Assembly: GCF_011682145.1 (NCBI RefSeq)
Contig: NZ_WHJH01000045.1
Coordinates: 1 to 59,501 of the forward strand
DNA from: Massilia mucilaginosa
GTDB lineage: Bacteria; Pseudomonadota; Gammaproteobacteria; Burkholderiales; Burkholderiaceae_D
Length of the DNA: 59,501 nucleotides
Reading direction: 5' to 3'
Shown: piece by piece, positions 36,147 through 46,172 of the stretch
Layout of the letters: every line of letters starts with the position of its first letter
Position numbering within the stretch: position 1 is the stretch's first letter
Notes under the pieces: model-generated
Databases searched by the model: none
Told to the model about the DNA's origin: nothing
What the model saw: the letters and a program-made list of their open reading frames with translations, nothing else
Program-made: the position numbers and the translations under genes

Positions 36147-36572
36147 ATGGCAATCGAACGCACCCTGTCGATCATCAAACCTGACGCAGTTGCAAAAAAC
36201 GTCATCGGGCAAATCTACAGCCGCTTTGAAGGCGCTGGCCTGAAAATCGTCGCAGCCCGCATGATGCACCTGTCGCGCGCCGAAGCGGAAGGCTTCTACG
36301 CTGTGCACGCTGCACGTCCATTCTTCAAGGACCTGGTCGAATTCATGATCTCGGGTCCTGTCATGGTGCAAGCGCTCGAAGGCGAAAACGCCATCGCTAC
36401 CCATCGTGACCTGATGGGCGCGACCGATCCGAAGAAGGCAGAAAAAGGCACCATCCGCGCCGATTTCGCCGATTCGATCGATGCCAACGCCGTGCACGGC
36501 TCCGACGCCGCTGAAACCGCCGCTGTGGAAATCGCTTACTACTTCCCAGCACTGAACGTGTACTCCCGTTAA
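36147..36572 (+). CDS. ndk: Nucleoside diphosphate kinase
   Basis: A 141-residue enzyme that interconverts nucleoside di- and triphosphates. The N-terminus [20 protein letters not shown], the dinucleotide site and the active His in [20 protein letters not shown] are intact. The start is fixed by GGAG at 36134-36137. A TAAAAT hexamer at 36079-36084 is a possible -10 element. It heads the long conserved block running to purA and has its own UUCG-type terminator. Confidence 0.97.
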   Translation: MAIERTLSIIKPDAVAKNVIGQIYSRFEGAGLKIVAARMMHLSRAEAEGFYAVHAARPFFKDLVEFMISGPVMVQALEGENAIATHRDLMGATDPKKAEKGTIRADFADSIDANAVHGSDAAETAAVEIAYYFPALNVYSR

Positions 36573-36605
36573 TCAGTCATTCGCGACTGCTTGACCTGTA
36601 TCACA

Positions 36606-36641
36606 CCGCTTGCCCGGTTCGCCGGGCGGGCGGGATGTTTT
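36606..36641 (+). terminator. ndk terminator with UUCG tetraloop
   Basis: A 12-base stem (CCGCTTGCCCGG / CCGGGCGGGCGG, including two G-U pairs) closes on a TTCG tetraloop and is followed by GATG and TTTTT. It lies 34 bases after the ndk stop. Confidence 0.75.
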
Positions 36642-36676
36642 TCCCCTGATTTTGTCCTGACTTACTGAAGAATACT

Positions 36677-37846
36677 ATGACGACTCTCACCAACCTGCTG
36701 GACTTCGATCCCGCGCAACTCGTCGCTTACTGCGCCGACTTGGGTGAGAAGCCGTTCCGTGCCAAACAGCTGCAGCGCTGGATCCACCAGTTCGGCGCCA
36801 GCGAGTTCGACACCATGACCGACCTGGCCAAGTCGCTGCGCGACAAGCTGGCCACGCGCGCCGAAATCCGCGCACCGGCCACCATCAGCGACCACACCTC
36901 CACCGATGGCACGCGCAAGTGGCTGGTCGACGTGGGCAATGGCAACGCGGTCGAAACCGTGTTCATCCCGGAAGAAAACCGCGGCACCCTGTGCATTTCC
37001 ACCCAGGCCGGCTGCGCCGTGAACTGCCGTTTCTGCTCCACCGGCAAGCAGGGCTTCAACCGCAACCTGACCGTGGCCGAAATCATCGGCCAGCTGTGGA
37101 TGGCCGAATTCGAGCTGCGCCGCACCAAGGGCATCGAGCCCGGCCCCAAGGGCGAGCGCCAGATCACCAATGTGGTGATGATGGGCATGGGCGAGCCGCT
37201 GCTCAATTTCGAGCCGACCGTCACCGCCCTCAAGCTCATGCTCGACGATAACGCCTACGGCCTGTCGCGCCGCCGCGTGACTTTGTCGACCTCGGGCGTG
37301 GTGCCGATGATGGACAAGCTGTCGCAGGAAGTGCCGGTGGCGCTGGCGGTCTCGCTGCACGCCTCGAACGACGCCCTGCGCGACGGCCTGATTCCGCTGA
37401 ACAAAAAGTACCCGCTGCGCGAGCTGATGGCGGCCTGCCGCCGCTATCTCGCATTCGCCCCGCGCGACTTCATCACCTTCGAATACTGCATGCTCGACGG
37501 CGTCAACGACAGCGACGAGCACGCGCGCGAGCTGGTCGCCCTGGTCAACGACCCGCTGGTCGGCGTGTCATGCAAATTCAACCTGATTCCGTTCAATCCT
37601 TTCCCCGAGTCCGGCCTGTTGCGCTCGAAGAATCCGCGCATCAAGGCTTTCGCCCAGGTGCTGATGGATGGCGGGCTGGTGACCACGATTCGCAAAACCC
37701 GCGGCGACGATATCGACGCCGCCTGCGGCCAGCTGGCCGGCGAAGTGCAAGACCGTACCCGCGTTCAGGAGCGCATGGAAAAAATGGCTGAATACCAGAA
37801 GAAGTTCGGCGCCGACTTCGGGCGCATCGTGGAGATTCCTTCTTGA
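36677..37846 (+). CDS. rlmN: Dual-specificity rRNA/tRNA m2A methyltransferase RlmN
   Basis: A 389-residue radical SAM enzyme that methylates A2503 of 23S rRNA and A37 of some tRNAs. The cluster-binding CxxxCxxC is in [14 protein letters not shown]. The substrate-carrying C-terminal Cys is in [12 protein letters not shown]. The motif [20 protein letters not shown] is also typical. It is followed by pilW, whose TTG start overlaps the rlmN stop (TTGA), giving translational coupling. Confidence 0.96.
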   Translation: MTTLTNLLDFDPAQLVAYCADLGEKPFRAKQLQRWIHQFGASEFDTMTDLAKSLRDKLATRAEIRAPATISDHTSTDGTRKWLVDVGNGNAVETVFIPEENRGTLCISTQAGCAVNCRFCSTGKQGFNRNLTVAEIIGQLWMAEFELRRTKGIEPGPKGERQITNVVMMGMGEPLLNFEPTVTALKLMLDDNAYGLSRRRVTLSTSGVVPMMDKLSQEVPVALAVSLHASNDALRDGLIPLNKKYPLRELMAACRRYLAFAPRDFITFEYCMLDGVNDSDEHARELVALVNDPLVGVSCKFNLIPFNPFPESGLLRSKNPRIKAFAQVLMDGGLVTTIRKTRGDDIDAACGQLAGEVQDRTRVQERMEKMAEYQKKFGADFGRIVEIPS

Positions 37847-38706
37847 ACGCGCGCGTGCCGCCTGGCCTCGACCGGCGCCGCCTGATGGCGCTGGCCCTCG
37901 TGGCCGCTGCCGTGGCGGCGCTGGGCGCCTGCACCACCACCAGCGTCACCCGCAACGCCTCGGCCGAAGCGGCCGGCCTGCAGGGCAGCACCACGGAACT
38001 GAAGACCGCGTCCGACCAGACCACCAAGGACAAGCGCTCCGGCATCCGCATGCAGCTGGCCATCGGCTACTACCAGGATGGCAACTACGCGGTCGCCCTC
38101 GACGAGATCAAGCAAGCCATCGCCATCGATCCCGAGATGGCCGACGCCTACAGCGTGCGCGCCCTGATCTACACCAGCATGGGCGAGAACATCCTGGCCG
38201 AGGAAAACTACCAGCGCGCGATGCGCCTGGCGCCGCGCAATCCCGAGTTCAACAACAACTACGGCTCCTTCCTGTGCCAGACCGAGCGCTACGCGCCGGC
38301 CATCGCCCAGTTCGAGATCGCCCTGAAAAACCCCATGTACCAGTCGCCGGTCAAGGCGCTGGTCAATGCGGGCGGATGCAGCATCAAGCAAAAGAATTAC
38401 GACGCGGCCGAGCGCTACCTGCTGCAAGCCGTGCGTATCGAGCCCGACCTGGTGCAGGTGCAAGCCGGCCTGGCGCGGGTCTATTACGAGCGGCGCGACT
38501 ACGTGCGCGCCGGAGTTTATATCAACCGTGTCAAAGCGGTCGCGAAACTGGACAGCTTGCCCGCCGATGTGCTCTGGCTGGCGATCCGCGTCGAACGCAA
38601 ACTGGGCGAGAAGGCTTCGGAGACGAGCCTGGTGACGCAACTGCGTCGCCGCCACCCCGGTTCGCCCGAGTTCGCAGCCTTCCAGCGCGGTGCATTTGAT
38701 GAGTGA
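37843..38706 (+). CDS. pilW: Type IV pilus assembly/stability lipoprotein PilW
   Basis: A 287-residue outer-membrane lipoprotein. It starts at TTG 37843, overlapping the rlmN stop. After a signal sequence the lipobox is LGAC. The mature protein is built of TPRs ([60 protein letters not shown]). The family supports PilQ secretin multimerisation. Its position between rlmN and rodZ is the conserved one. No other pilus genes lie in the window. Confidence 0.93.
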   Translation: MNARVPPGLDRRRLMALALVAAAVAALGACTTTSVTRNASAEAAGLQGSTTELKTASDQTTKDKRSGIRMQLAIGYYQDGNYAVALDEIKQAIAIDPEMADAYSVRALIYTSMGENILAEENYQRAMRLAPRNPEFNNNYGSFLCQTERYAPAIAQFEIALKNPMYQSPVKALVNAGGCSIKQKNYDAAERYLLQAVRIEPDLVQVQAGLARVYYERRDYVRAGVYINRVKAVAKLDSLPADVLWLAIRVERKLGEKASETSLVTQLRRRHPGSPEFAAFQRGAFDE

Positions 38707-38719
38707 GACAGGATCGACA

Positions 38720-39721
38720 ATGAGTTCAGAGTGGGCAGAACAACCAGCAGCGGGCGCCAACGCGAACGCGGCCAACCACGGTTTGCCGGGCAAGACCCTG
38801 GCCGCCCAGCGTGAAGCGATGGGATGGACGGTCGAGCAGGTCGCCGACCAGTTGAAAATGGCGGTGCGCCAGGTCACCGCGCTGGAAGCGGGCGACTACG
38901 CCAACCTGCCGGGACCGGCCGTGGTGCGCGGTTTCGTGCGCGCCTACGCCAAGGTCGTCAAGCTCGACGCGGCCCCGCTGGTGGCCATGATTTCGCTCGA
39001 CACGCCCGAGCTGACCGAACCCGGCAGCCGCAGCGTGCGGCGCGACAAGCCGGCCACGTTTTCCGAAGTGCGCTTTCCGACCAACGGCAAACGCTCCGGC
39101 CTGCCGCTCGGCCTGATCGGCGCGGCGGTGCTGCTGATCGCCGCCGCCGCCGGCGCCTGGCAGTTCGGCCTGGTGCCGTCCTCGCTGCTGGGCGCCGCCA
39201 GCCAGGGTACGCCGGCGGCCGCTTCCGGTTCGCAAGCGAGCGTGACGGTGCTGCCGGCCCCGCTGGTGGGCGACAAGCCCGCCGGCGTCGCCGCGCCGCT
39301 CGAAACGACCCTGGTCAAGCCCGATGAACGCAAACCCGTGATCGCCCCGGCGCCGCCGCTGGTGTCGGTACTGCCGCCGGCCGGCTCGACCCCAGCGGCA
39401 ACGCTTGCCACCCCGGTGGCCGGCGCCGCCGCGACCGTATCGGGCGCCGGTCCTGCCGCCGGCGTGGCCGCGCCCGCCGCCGCCCCGGGCAGCAGCCCGC
39501 TGGTGCTCAATGTGCGCGAAGATTCCTGGGTCGAAGTGCGGCGCGCCAAGGGGGCGCCTTTGCTGTCGCGCCTGGTCAAGGCCGGCACCGTCGAAACGCT
39601 CGACATCACCGAGCCGGTCACCCTGATCGTCGGCAAGCCGGGCGGCGTATCGGCCACCCTGCGCGGCGAAGCGGTCAATTTGCCGGACAATGGCCGCACC
39701 GCCAAAGTCAAACTCAAGTAA
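38720..39721 (+). CDS. rodZ: RodZ-like HTH/DUF4115 cell-shape protein
   Basis: A 333-residue bitopic membrane protein. The N-terminal helix-turn-helix ([40 protein letters not shown]; residues 30-95) faces the cytoplasm and binds MreB in relatives. A helix ([20 protein letters not shown], about 128-148) crosses the membrane. A long Pro/Ala-rich linker leads to a periplasmic DUF4115 domain ([20 protein letters not shown]). ATG 38720 follows AGGA; an upstream ATG at 38699 inside pilW is an alternative. Confidence 0.92.
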   Translation: MSSEWAEQPAAGANANAANHGLPGKTLAAQREAMGWTVEQVADQLKMAVRQVTALEAGDYANLPGPAVVRGFVRAYAKVVKLDAAPLVAMISLDTPELTEPGSRSVRRDKPATFSEVRFPTNGKRSGLPLGLIGAAVLLIAAAAGAWQFGLVPSSLLGAASQGTPAAASGSQASVTVLPAPLVGDKPAGVAAPLETTLVKPDERKPVIAPAPPLVSVLPPAGSTPAATLATPVAGAAATVSGAGPAAGVAAPAAAPGSSPLVLNVREDSWVEVRRAKGAPLLSRLVKAGTVETLDITEPVTLIVGKPGGVSATLRGEAVNLPDNGRTAKVKLK

Positions 39722-39744
39722 ATTCAAGTAATAGGTCCTTGTTC

Positions 39745-41085
39745 ATGTCTTCTTCGAATCTGGCGATTCCATCCGGTCCCCTCGCGCGGCGTGCAAGCCG
39801 CCGCGTGCTGGTCGCGCACGGCGAACGCAAAATCTGGGTCGGCGGCGACGCCCCCGTGGTGGTGCAGTCGATGACCAACACCGACACGGCCGACGTGATC
39901 GGCACCGCGATCCAGGTCAAGGAACTGGCGCGCGCCGGCTCCGAGATGGTGCGCATCACGGTCGACAAGCCCGAAGCGGCCGCCGCCGTGCCGCTGATCC
40001 GCGAACAGCTCGACAGGATGGAAATCGACGTGCCGCTGGTGGGCGACTTCCATTACAACGGCCACACCCTGCTGCGCGACTTCCCCGAGTGCGCGCGCGC
40101 GCTGTCGAAGTACCGCATCAATCCCGGCAACGTGGGGCAGGGCGCCAAGCGCGACAGCCAGTTCGCCCAGATGATCGAAGCGGCCGTGATGTACAACAAG
40201 CCGGTGCGCATCGGCGTGAACTGGGGCAGCCTGGACCAGTCGCTGCTGGCCCGCATCATGGATGAAAACGCGCAGCGCGCGCAGCCGTGGAGCGCGCAGG
40301 CGGTGATGTACGAGGCGCTGATCACCTCGGCCATCGACAACGCCGTGCGCGCCGAAGAAATCGGCCTCGGGCGCGACCAGATCATCCTCTCGTGCAAAGT
40401 CTCGGGCGTGCAGGACCTGATCGCCGTGTACCGCGAACTGGCGCGCCGCTGCGACTATCCGCTGCACCTGGGCCTGACCGAAGCGGGCATGGGCAGCAAG
40501 GGCATCGTCGCTTCGACCGCCGCCCTGTCGGTGCTGCTGCAAGAAGGCATCGGCGACACCATCCGCATTTCGCTCACGCCGGAGCCGGGCGGCGACCGCA
40601 CGCGCGAAGTCGTGGTGGCGCAAGAAATTTTGCAAACCATGGGCCTGCGCAAGTTCGCGCCGATGGTGATCGCCTGCCCGGGTTGCGGTCGCACCACCTC
40701 GACCACCTTCCAGGAACTGGCCGACAACATCCAGACCTATCTGCGCGAGCAGATGCCTGAATGGAAGAAGGCTTATCCGGGCGTGGAAGGCATGAACGTG
40801 GCCGTGATGGGTTGCATCGTCAACGGTCCGGGCGAATCGAAACACGCCAACATCGGTATCAGCCTGCCGGGCACGGGCGAATCGCCCGCCGCGCCGGTGT
40901 TCGTCGATGGCAAAAAAACCGTCACCCTGCGCGGTGACAAGATCGTCGAGGAATTCCAGGCGATTGTCCTGAACTACGTACAAACCACTTACGGTAAGCA
41001 AATCGCACATGGCGCAGGCGGGGTTGCAAGCGGCATGCCGCTTGCCGCCGTAGCGGTCCCCGGCTTGCAAGCCGGGACGCCTTAA
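39745..41085 (+). CDS. ispG: 4-hydroxy-3-methylbut-2-enyl diphosphate synthase
   Basis: A 446-residue [4Fe-4S] enzyme of the MEP isoprenoid pathway. Cluster ligands lie in CPGCGRTTS and in GCIVNGPGE. Other motifs are NPGNVG and [11 protein letters not shown]. The last 20 or so residues (after HGAGG) are encoded by two perfect palindromes and look like an added tail. ATG 39745 is preferred over TTG 39739. It lies between rodZ and hisS as expected. Confidence 0.96.
   Translation: MSSSNLAIPSGPLARRASRRVLVAHGERKIWVGGDAPVVVQSMTNTDTADVIGTAIQVKELARAGSEMVRITVDKPEAAAAVPLIREQLDRMEIDVPLVGDFHYNGHTLLRDFPECARALSKYRINPGNVGQGAKRDSQFAQMIEAAVMYNKPVRIGVNWGSLDQSLLARIMDENAQRAQPWSAQAVMYEALITSAIDNAVRAEEIGLGRDQIILSCKVSGVQDLIAVYRELARRCDYPLHLGLTEAGMGSKGIVASTAALSVLLQEGIGDTIRISLTPEPGGDRTREVVVAQEILQTMGLRKFAPMVIACPGCGRTTSTTFQELADNIQTYLREQMPEWKKAYPGVEGMNVAVMGCIVNGPGESKHANIGISLPGTGESPAAPVFVDGKKTVTLRGDKIVEEFQAIVLNYVQTTYGKQIAHGAGGVASGMPLAAVAVPGLQAGTP
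41026..41076. repeat. Palindrome pair inside the ispG 3' end
   Basis: Two perfect palindromes lie 13 bases apart: a 20-base one at 41026-41045 (GCAAGCGGC arms) and an 18-base one at 41059-41076 (CCCGGCTTG arms). Both are within the last codons of ispG. They resemble a small REP-like element that has been taken into the reading frame and may also act as a structure before hisS. Confidence 0.6.
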
Positions 41086-41107
41086 CATACAGAAGAGTTT
41101 TAAGAAT

Positions 41108-42457
41108 ATGTCTGATAACAAAAAAGCCACGAAGATCACCGCCGTCAAAGGCATGAACGATATCCTGCCGGCCGACGCGCCGCTGTGGGAGCTGTTCGAA
41201 AACACTGTGCACTCGGTCCTGAAAAGCTATGGCTACCTGAAAATCGTCACCCCGATCGTCGAAGACACGGCGCTGTTCAAGCGCGCCATCGGCGCGGTGA
41301 CCGATATCGTCGAAAAGGAAATGTACTCGTTCAAGGATGCCATGAACGACGACGAACTGACCCTGCGCCCGGAAGGCACGGCCGGCGTGGTGCGCGCGGT
41401 CGTCGAACACAACCTGGTCTACGACGGCCCGCGCCGCGTCTGGTACTCGGGACCGATGTTCCGCCACGAGCGTCCGCAGCGCGGCCGCTATCGCCAGTTC
41501 TTCCAGGTCGGCGCCGAAGCGGTCGGCTTTGCCGGTCCGGACATCGACGCCGAACTGATCATGCTGTGCCGCCGCCTGTGGGACGACCTGGGCCTGGAAA
41601 ACATCCGCCTCGAAATCAATTCGATCGGCGACGCCGCCGAGCGCCAGCGCCACCGCGCCGACCTGATCACGTATTTCGAAGCCAACTTTGACCTGCTCGA
41701 CGAAGAAGCCAAGCGCCGCCTGCACGCCAATCCGCTGCGCATCCTCGACACCAAGAACCCCGCCATGCAGGACCTGGTTAACAATGCGCCGAAGCTGCTC
41801 GACTACCTCGAAGGCGAGTCGGTCACGCACTTCGACGGCCTCAAGCGCATTCTCGACCACAACAATATCCCCTACACCGTCAACCCGCGCCTGGTGCGCG
41901 GCCTCGACTACTACAACCGCAGCGTGTTCGAGTGGGTCACCGACAAGCTCGGCTCGCAAGGCACCGTGTGCGCGGGCGGCCGTTACGATCCGCTCATCGA
42001 AAGTTTCGGCGGTAAACCAACCCCGGCGGTCGGTTTCGCGATGGGCATCGAGCGCCTGATCGAGCTGATGAAAGAAGCGGGCGAACCGAACGATCCGTCC
42101 GAATGCGATGTCTACATGGTGCACCAGGGCGAGCAAGCGCGCATGCAGGCATTCGTGCTGGCCGAGCGCATCCGTGATGCCGGCCTGGATGTTGTGTTAC
42201 ATTGCGCCGCTGCGAGCGGTCCCGGCAGCTTCAAGAGCCAGATGAAAAAAGCCGACGGCAGCGGCGCGGCGTTTGCCGTGATCCTGGGCGACGACGAAAT
42301 CGCCAACCGCACGGCGGCGGTCAAGTCGATGCGCGGCGCCGAAGGCGAGCAGCAGGCCAATGTGCCGTTCGACGATGTCGTCGACTATCTGGTCAACCAG
42401 ATCGTCGGCGCCCACGATCACGACCATGACCACGAGCACGTGCATTACCATCACTAA
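41108..42457 (+). CDS. hisS: Histidyl-tRNA synthetase with His-rich tail
   Basis: A 449-residue class II synthetase that charges tRNA-His. Motif 2 ([17 protein letters not shown]), the HisA loop ([13 protein letters not shown]) and motif 3 ([14 protein letters not shown]) are present, followed by an anticodon-binding domain. The last 15 residues ([15 protein letters not shown]) are a His/Asp-rich tail of a metal-binding type not needed for the family. It lies between ispG and yfgM. Confidence 0.96.
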   Translation: MSDNKKATKITAVKGMNDILPADAPLWELFENTVHSVLKSYGYLKIVTPIVEDTALFKRAIGAVTDIVEKEMYSFKDAMNDDELTLRPEGTAGVVRAVVEHNLVYDGPRRVWYSGPMFRHERPQRGRYRQFFQVGAEAVGFAGPDIDAELIMLCRRLWDDLGLENIRLEINSIGDAAERQRHRADLITYFEANFDLLDEEAKRRLHANPLRILDTKNPAMQDLVNNAPKLLDYLEGESVTHFDGLKRILDHNNIPYTVNPRLVRGLDYYNRSVFEWVTDKLGSQGTVCAGGRYDPLIESFGGKPTPAVGFAMGIERLIELMKEAGEPNDPSECDVYMVHQGEQARMQAFVLAERIRDAGLDVVLHCAAASGPGSFKSQMKKADGSGAAFAVILGDDEIANRTAAVKSMRGAEGEQQANVPFDDVVDYLVNQIVGAHDHDHDHEHVHYHH

Positions 42458-42512
42458 GCAGCAGGCCCCGTCCGTACCCCGATTAACCTGACCTAATACT
42501 GTTGAGAAACAC

Positions 42513-43166
42513 ATGGCATACGATCTCGAAGAACAAGAACAACTGGCCGCGATGCAGGCCTTCTGGAACAAGTATGGCAACATGCTGATGGTGGTGCTGA
42601 TCATCGCCGCCGGTTCCTACGCCGGCTACACCTGGATGAAGCGCGCCGAGAAGGTCAGCGCGGCCGAAGCCTCAAGCCTGTACACGCAGATCCAGAGCGC
42701 GGCGGCCGCCAAGGACAACGCCAAGGTGCAGCGCATCGCCGGCGACGTGCGCACCAAGTACGCCAAGAGCGCCTACGCCGCCATGACCTCGCTCACGGCC
42801 GCCAAGAGCGCGTTCGAGGCCAACGACCTGAAAGGCGCCAAAGCCCATCTGCAATGGGTGGTCGAGAACGGCAACGACGAATACAAGTCGATCGCCAAGC
42901 TGCGCCTGGCCGGCGTGCTGCTCGACGAGAAAGCCTACGATGAAGGCCTGAAACTGCTGGCGACGCCATTCCTGCCGCAGTTCGCCGGCGCCGTGGCCGA
43001 CCGCAAGGGCGACATCCTGGTGGCGCAGAACAAGATCGCCGAAGCGCGCAGCGCCTACGAGGCTGCCCTGGCCGTGATGGACGTCAAGCATCCGGGCCGG
43101 GCCCTGGTGCAGATCAAGCTCGAAGCCATCGGCGGCACCGTGCCGGAAACTAAAGCGGCCGCCTGA
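42513..43166 (+). CDS. YfgM-like TPR membrane protein
   Basis: A 217-residue protein of the YfgM family. The N-terminus (MAYDLEEQEQLAAMQAFWNK) is cytoplasmic, one helix (MLMVVLIIAAGSYAGYTW, about 25-42) crosses the membrane, and TPR-like helices face the periplasm (SIAKLRLAGVLLDEKAYDEG, LVAQNKIAEARSAYEAALAV). YfgM is an ancillary SecYEG partner that works with PpiD in E. coli. It lies immediately before bamB, as in most Proteobacteria. Confidence 0.9.
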   Translation: MAYDLEEQEQLAAMQAFWNKYGNMLMVVLIIAAGSYAGYTWMKRAEKVSAAEASSLYTQIQSAAAAKDNAKVQRIAGDVRTKYAKSAYAAMTSLTAAKSAFEANDLKGAKAHLQWVVENGNDEYKSIAKLRLAGVLLDEKAYDEGLKLLATPFLPQFAGAVADRKGDILVAQNKIAEARSAYEAALAVMDVKHPGRALVQIKLEAIGGTVPETKAAA

Positions 43167-43198
43167 GCGGACCACGTACCCAGAACAAGGTCATGACT

Positions 43199-44353
43199 AT
43201 GCGTATTACCAAGAAACTTATCGGTGCGAGTGTGCTGGCCCTGATGGCCGGCTGCTCCACCCTGAGTTCGCTTAATCCTTTCGCCTCCAAATCCAAGGGC
43301 AACGTGCCCGCGCCGCTGGTCGAGCTCAAGGGCTCGATGGCCGTGCGCACCGCCTGGAAGCTCGATATCGGCAAGGCCCAGGATTACGTCTTCACCCCGG
43401 CGCTGGTGAACCAGTCGCTGGTCGTGGCCGGCGCCGACGGCGCCATCGCGCGCATCGACGCCGCCAGCGGCAAGCAGCTGTGGCGCATCAAGGCCGCAAC
43501 CGCTCTGACCGCCGGCGTCGGCACCGACGGCAGCATGCTGGTCTTCGGCGGCGCCAAGGGCGGCGTGCTGGCCTACGACCTCGAAGGCAAACTGCTGTGG
43601 AAGGCGCAAGCCTCGAGCGAAGTGCTGTCGAGCCCGGTAGTGGGCGAGGGCATCGTGGTGGTGCGCTCGGTCGACAACCGCATCGTCGGCCTGGACGCCA
43701 GGACCGGCGAGAAAAAATGGACCGTGCAGCGCGTCTCGCCGCCATTGACCTTGCGCAATGCGCCGGGCATGGTGGTGGTCGGCAAAGAAGTCATCGTCGC
43801 CCAGCCGGGCGGCAAACTGCTGTCGCTGAACATGGCCACGGGCGCGGCGCGCTGGGAAGTGGCGGTCGGCGAATCGCGCGGCGCCACCGAACTCGAACGG
43901 GTCACCGACATCGGCGGCACCCCGGTCGTGATCGACCAGGAAGTGTGCGCCGTGTCCTACCAGGGCCGCGTCGGCTGCTTCGACATCAACACGGGCGCCG
44001 CGCGCTGGACCAAGGAACTCTCGTCCGACGTCGGCGTGTCGGTCGACCAGCGTTTTGTGTTCGCCGTCGACGACAAGGGCGCGGTCTCGGCCTTTAACCG
44101 CGAAGGCGGCGTGAGCGCCTGGAAAAACGACAAATTAAGCTATCGCCGCCTGTCCACCCCGGTGTCCTACGGACGCACCGTGGCGGTCGGCGACTATCAG
44201 GGTTTCATCCACTTCCTGTCACGGGAAGATGGTTCCTTTCTGGCGCGCGCCGCCACCGACGGGAGCGCCATTACGTCCGCTCCCCTGGTGGCTGGTTCAA
44301 ACCTGATCTTTCAAACACAATCTGGGACAGTGACCGCTATCGCGGTCGAATAA
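43199..44353 (+). CDS. bamB: Outer-membrane assembly lipoprotein BamB
   Basis: A 384-residue lipoprotein of the BAM complex. The ATG at 43199 is best placed after AAGG; an ATG two codons upstream at 43193 is too close. The lipobox is LMAGC. The rest is an eight-bladed PQQ-like beta-propeller with repeated motifs ([61 protein letters not shown]). It assists insertion of outer-membrane proteins. der follows after 7 bases. Confidence 0.94.
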   Translation: MRITKKLIGASVLALMAGCSTLSSLNPFASKSKGNVPAPLVELKGSMAVRTAWKLDIGKAQDYVFTPALVNQSLVVAGADGAIARIDAASGKQLWRIKAATALTAGVGTDGSMLVFGGAKGGVLAYDLEGKLLWKAQASSEVLSSPVVGEGIVVVRSVDNRIVGLDARTGEKKWTVQRVSPPLTLRNAPGMVVVGKEVIVAQPGGKLLSLNMATGAARWEVAVGESRGATELERVTDIGGTPVVIDQEVCAVSYQGRVGCFDINTGAARWTKELSSDVGVSVDQRFVFAVDDKGAVSAFNREGGVSAWKNDKLSYRRLSTPVSYGRTVAVGDYQGFIHFLSREDGSFLARAATDGSAITSAPLVAGSNLIFQTQSGTVTAIAVE

Positions 44354-44360
44354 AAACACC

Positions 44361-45707
44361 ATGAAGCCGGTAATCGCATTAGTTGGTCGCCCCAACGTCG
44401 GGAAATCGACACTCTTCAATCGCCTCACCCGCTCGCGCGACGCGCTCGTGGCCGACTTGCCTGGCCTGACGCGCGATCGTCACTACGGCGAAGGCCGGGT
44501 CGGTGAACGCCCCTTCCTCGTCATCGACACGGGCGGCTTCGAGCCGGTCGCCAAGGAAGGCATCATGTTCCAGATGGCCCTGCAGACCAAGCAGGCCGTC
44601 GCCGAAGCGGACGTGGTCGTGTTCATCGTCGACGGCCGCCAGGGCCTCACGCCGCACGACAAGACCATCACCGACTTCCTGCGCAAGTCGGGCCGCAAGG
44701 TCATGCTGGTCGTCAACAAGGGCGAGGGCATGAAGTACAGCTCCGTCGTGGCCGATTTCTATGAACTCGGCATGGGCGATCCGTACGTCATTTCCGCCGC
44801 CCACGGCGACGGCGTGACCGACCTGGTCGAAGAAGCGCTGAACGAAGCCTTCGCCGGCCGTCCGGACGACCAGGAAGAACTGGAACCGGCCGCGCGCGGC
44901 ATCAAGATCGCCATCGTCGGCCGTCCGAACGTGGGCAAGTCGACCCTGGTCAACACCCTGATCGGCGAAGAGCGCGTGATCGCCTTCGACATGCCGGGCA
45001 CCACGCGCGACTCGATCGAAGTGCCGTTCGAACGCGACGGCAAGAACTACACCTTGATCGACACGGCCGGTATCCGCCGCCGCGGCAAGGTGTTCGAAGC
45101 GATCGAGAAGTTTTCGGTCGTCAAGACGCTGCAGTCGATTTCGGAAGCCCACGTGGTGATCCTGCTGCTCGACGCCCAGCAAGACATTTCGGAGCAGGAC
45201 GCGCACATCGCCGGCTTCATCCTGGAATCGGGCCGCGCGCTGGTGGTGGCCGTGAACAAATGGGACGGCCTGCGCACCGACGAGCGCGACGAAATCAAGA
45301 TCGACATCGACCGCAAGCTCGATTTCCTCTCGTTCGCCAAGACCCACTTCATTTCGGCACTCAAGGCGCAAGGCATCGCGCCGATGATGAAGTCGGTCGA
45401 CGCCGCCTACGCCGCCGCCACCGCCGACCTGTCCACGCCGCGCCTGACGCGCGCGCTGATCGAAGCGGTCGAGAAGCAGGAACCGCGCCGTAAAGGCTCG
45501 ATCCGTCCTAAAATGCGCTATGCGCACCAGGGCGGGCAGAATCCGCCGATCATCGTTATCCACGGCAATTCGCTCGACGCCATTGGCGAGCCGTACAAGC
45601 GCTACCTCGAGAAGCATTTCCGCGACACCTTCAATCTGGTAGGTACGCCGCTGCGGATCGAGCTGCGCGTGGGTAAGAATCCGTTCGCACGTACGTCGAA
45701 GTCGTAA
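44361..45707 (+). CDS. der: Ribosome-assembly GTPase Der (EngA)
   Basis: A 448-residue protein with two tandem GTPase domains and a KH-like C-terminus. G1 motifs are [14 protein letters not shown] and [14 protein letters not shown]; NKxD motifs are VVNKGEG (degenerate in domain 1) and AVNKWDG. The KH-like part has [20 protein letters not shown]. It is needed for 50S subunit maturation. It starts 7 bases after bamB. Confidence 0.96.
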   Translation: MKPVIALVGRPNVGKSTLFNRLTRSRDALVADLPGLTRDRHYGEGRVGERPFLVIDTGGFEPVAKEGIMFQMALQTKQAVAEADVVVFIVDGRQGLTPHDKTITDFLRKSGRKVMLVVNKGEGMKYSSVVADFYELGMGDPYVISAAHGDGVTDLVEEALNEAFAGRPDDQEELEPAARGIKIAIVGRPNVGKSTLVNTLIGEERVIAFDMPGTTRDSIEVPFERDGKNYTLIDTAGIRRRGKVFEAIEKFSVVKTLQSISEAHVVILLLDAQQDISEQDAHIAGFILESGRALVVAVNKWDGLRTDERDEIKIDIDRKLDFLSFAKTHFISALKAQGIAPMMKSVDAAYAAATADLSTPRLTRALIEAVEKQEPRRKGSIRPKMRYAHQGGQNPPIIVIHGNSLDAIGEPYKRYLEKHFRDTFNLVGTPLRIELRVGKNPFARTSKS

Positions 45708-45792
45708 CAGACCTTGCGTGGCCCCGCAAAACCAGCCGGTTTTTCGGGTTCCACGTACGACAGACAATTGCAAAACAGGTTACAGTAACTCA

Positions 45793-45825
45793 GGGACATC
45801 ATTCGCCTCACAGAATGATGGTCCC
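45793..45825 (+). promoter_or_regulatory. Hairpin in the hfq leader
   Basis: GGGACATCATTC (45793-45804) pairs with GAATGATGGTCCC (45813-45825) around an 8-base loop, with one bulged base. It lies about 60 bases upstream of the hfq ATG and has no T-run, so it may be a 5' UTR structure or a weak terminator for der. Confidence 0.45.
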
Positions 45826-45887
45826 GGCACTTGAAAAACCAGCGAGTCGCCTCCAATTCTTTACTACAACAACATCACGGAGCTGTT

Positions 45888-46124
45888 ATGAGCAACAAAG
45901 GGCAACTGTTACAAGACCCATTCCTCAATGCCTTGCGCAAAGAGCATGTTCCCGTCTCGATCTACCTGGTCAACGGGATCAAACTGCAGGGCCATATCGA
46001 GTCCTTCGACCAATACGTCGTCCTGCTGCGTAACACGGTGACCCAGATGGTCTACAAGCATGCAATCTCCACCGTTGTGCCGGCACGCGCGGTGAATCTC
46101 AATCTTGATACCGAAGCTGAGTAA
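45888..46124 (+). CDS. hfq: RNA chaperone Hfq
   Basis: A 78-residue Sm-like protein that forms hexamers and pairs small RNAs with mRNAs. The conserved core is [20 protein letters not shown], then [13 protein letters not shown] and the Sm2 motif YKHAISTV. The C-terminal tail is very short (NLNLDTEAE), typical of betaproteobacteria. A GGAG site precedes ATG 45888. hflX follows in the usual order. Confidence 0.97.
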   Translation: MSNKGQLLQDPFLNALRKEHVPVSIYLVNGIKLQGHIESFDQYVVLLRNTVTQMVYKHAISTVVPARAVNLNLDTEAE

Positions 46125-46172
46125 GGCCATGGGCGTCGCCACCCCGGGTCGCCTGGCCCTGCAGGGAGGCCT

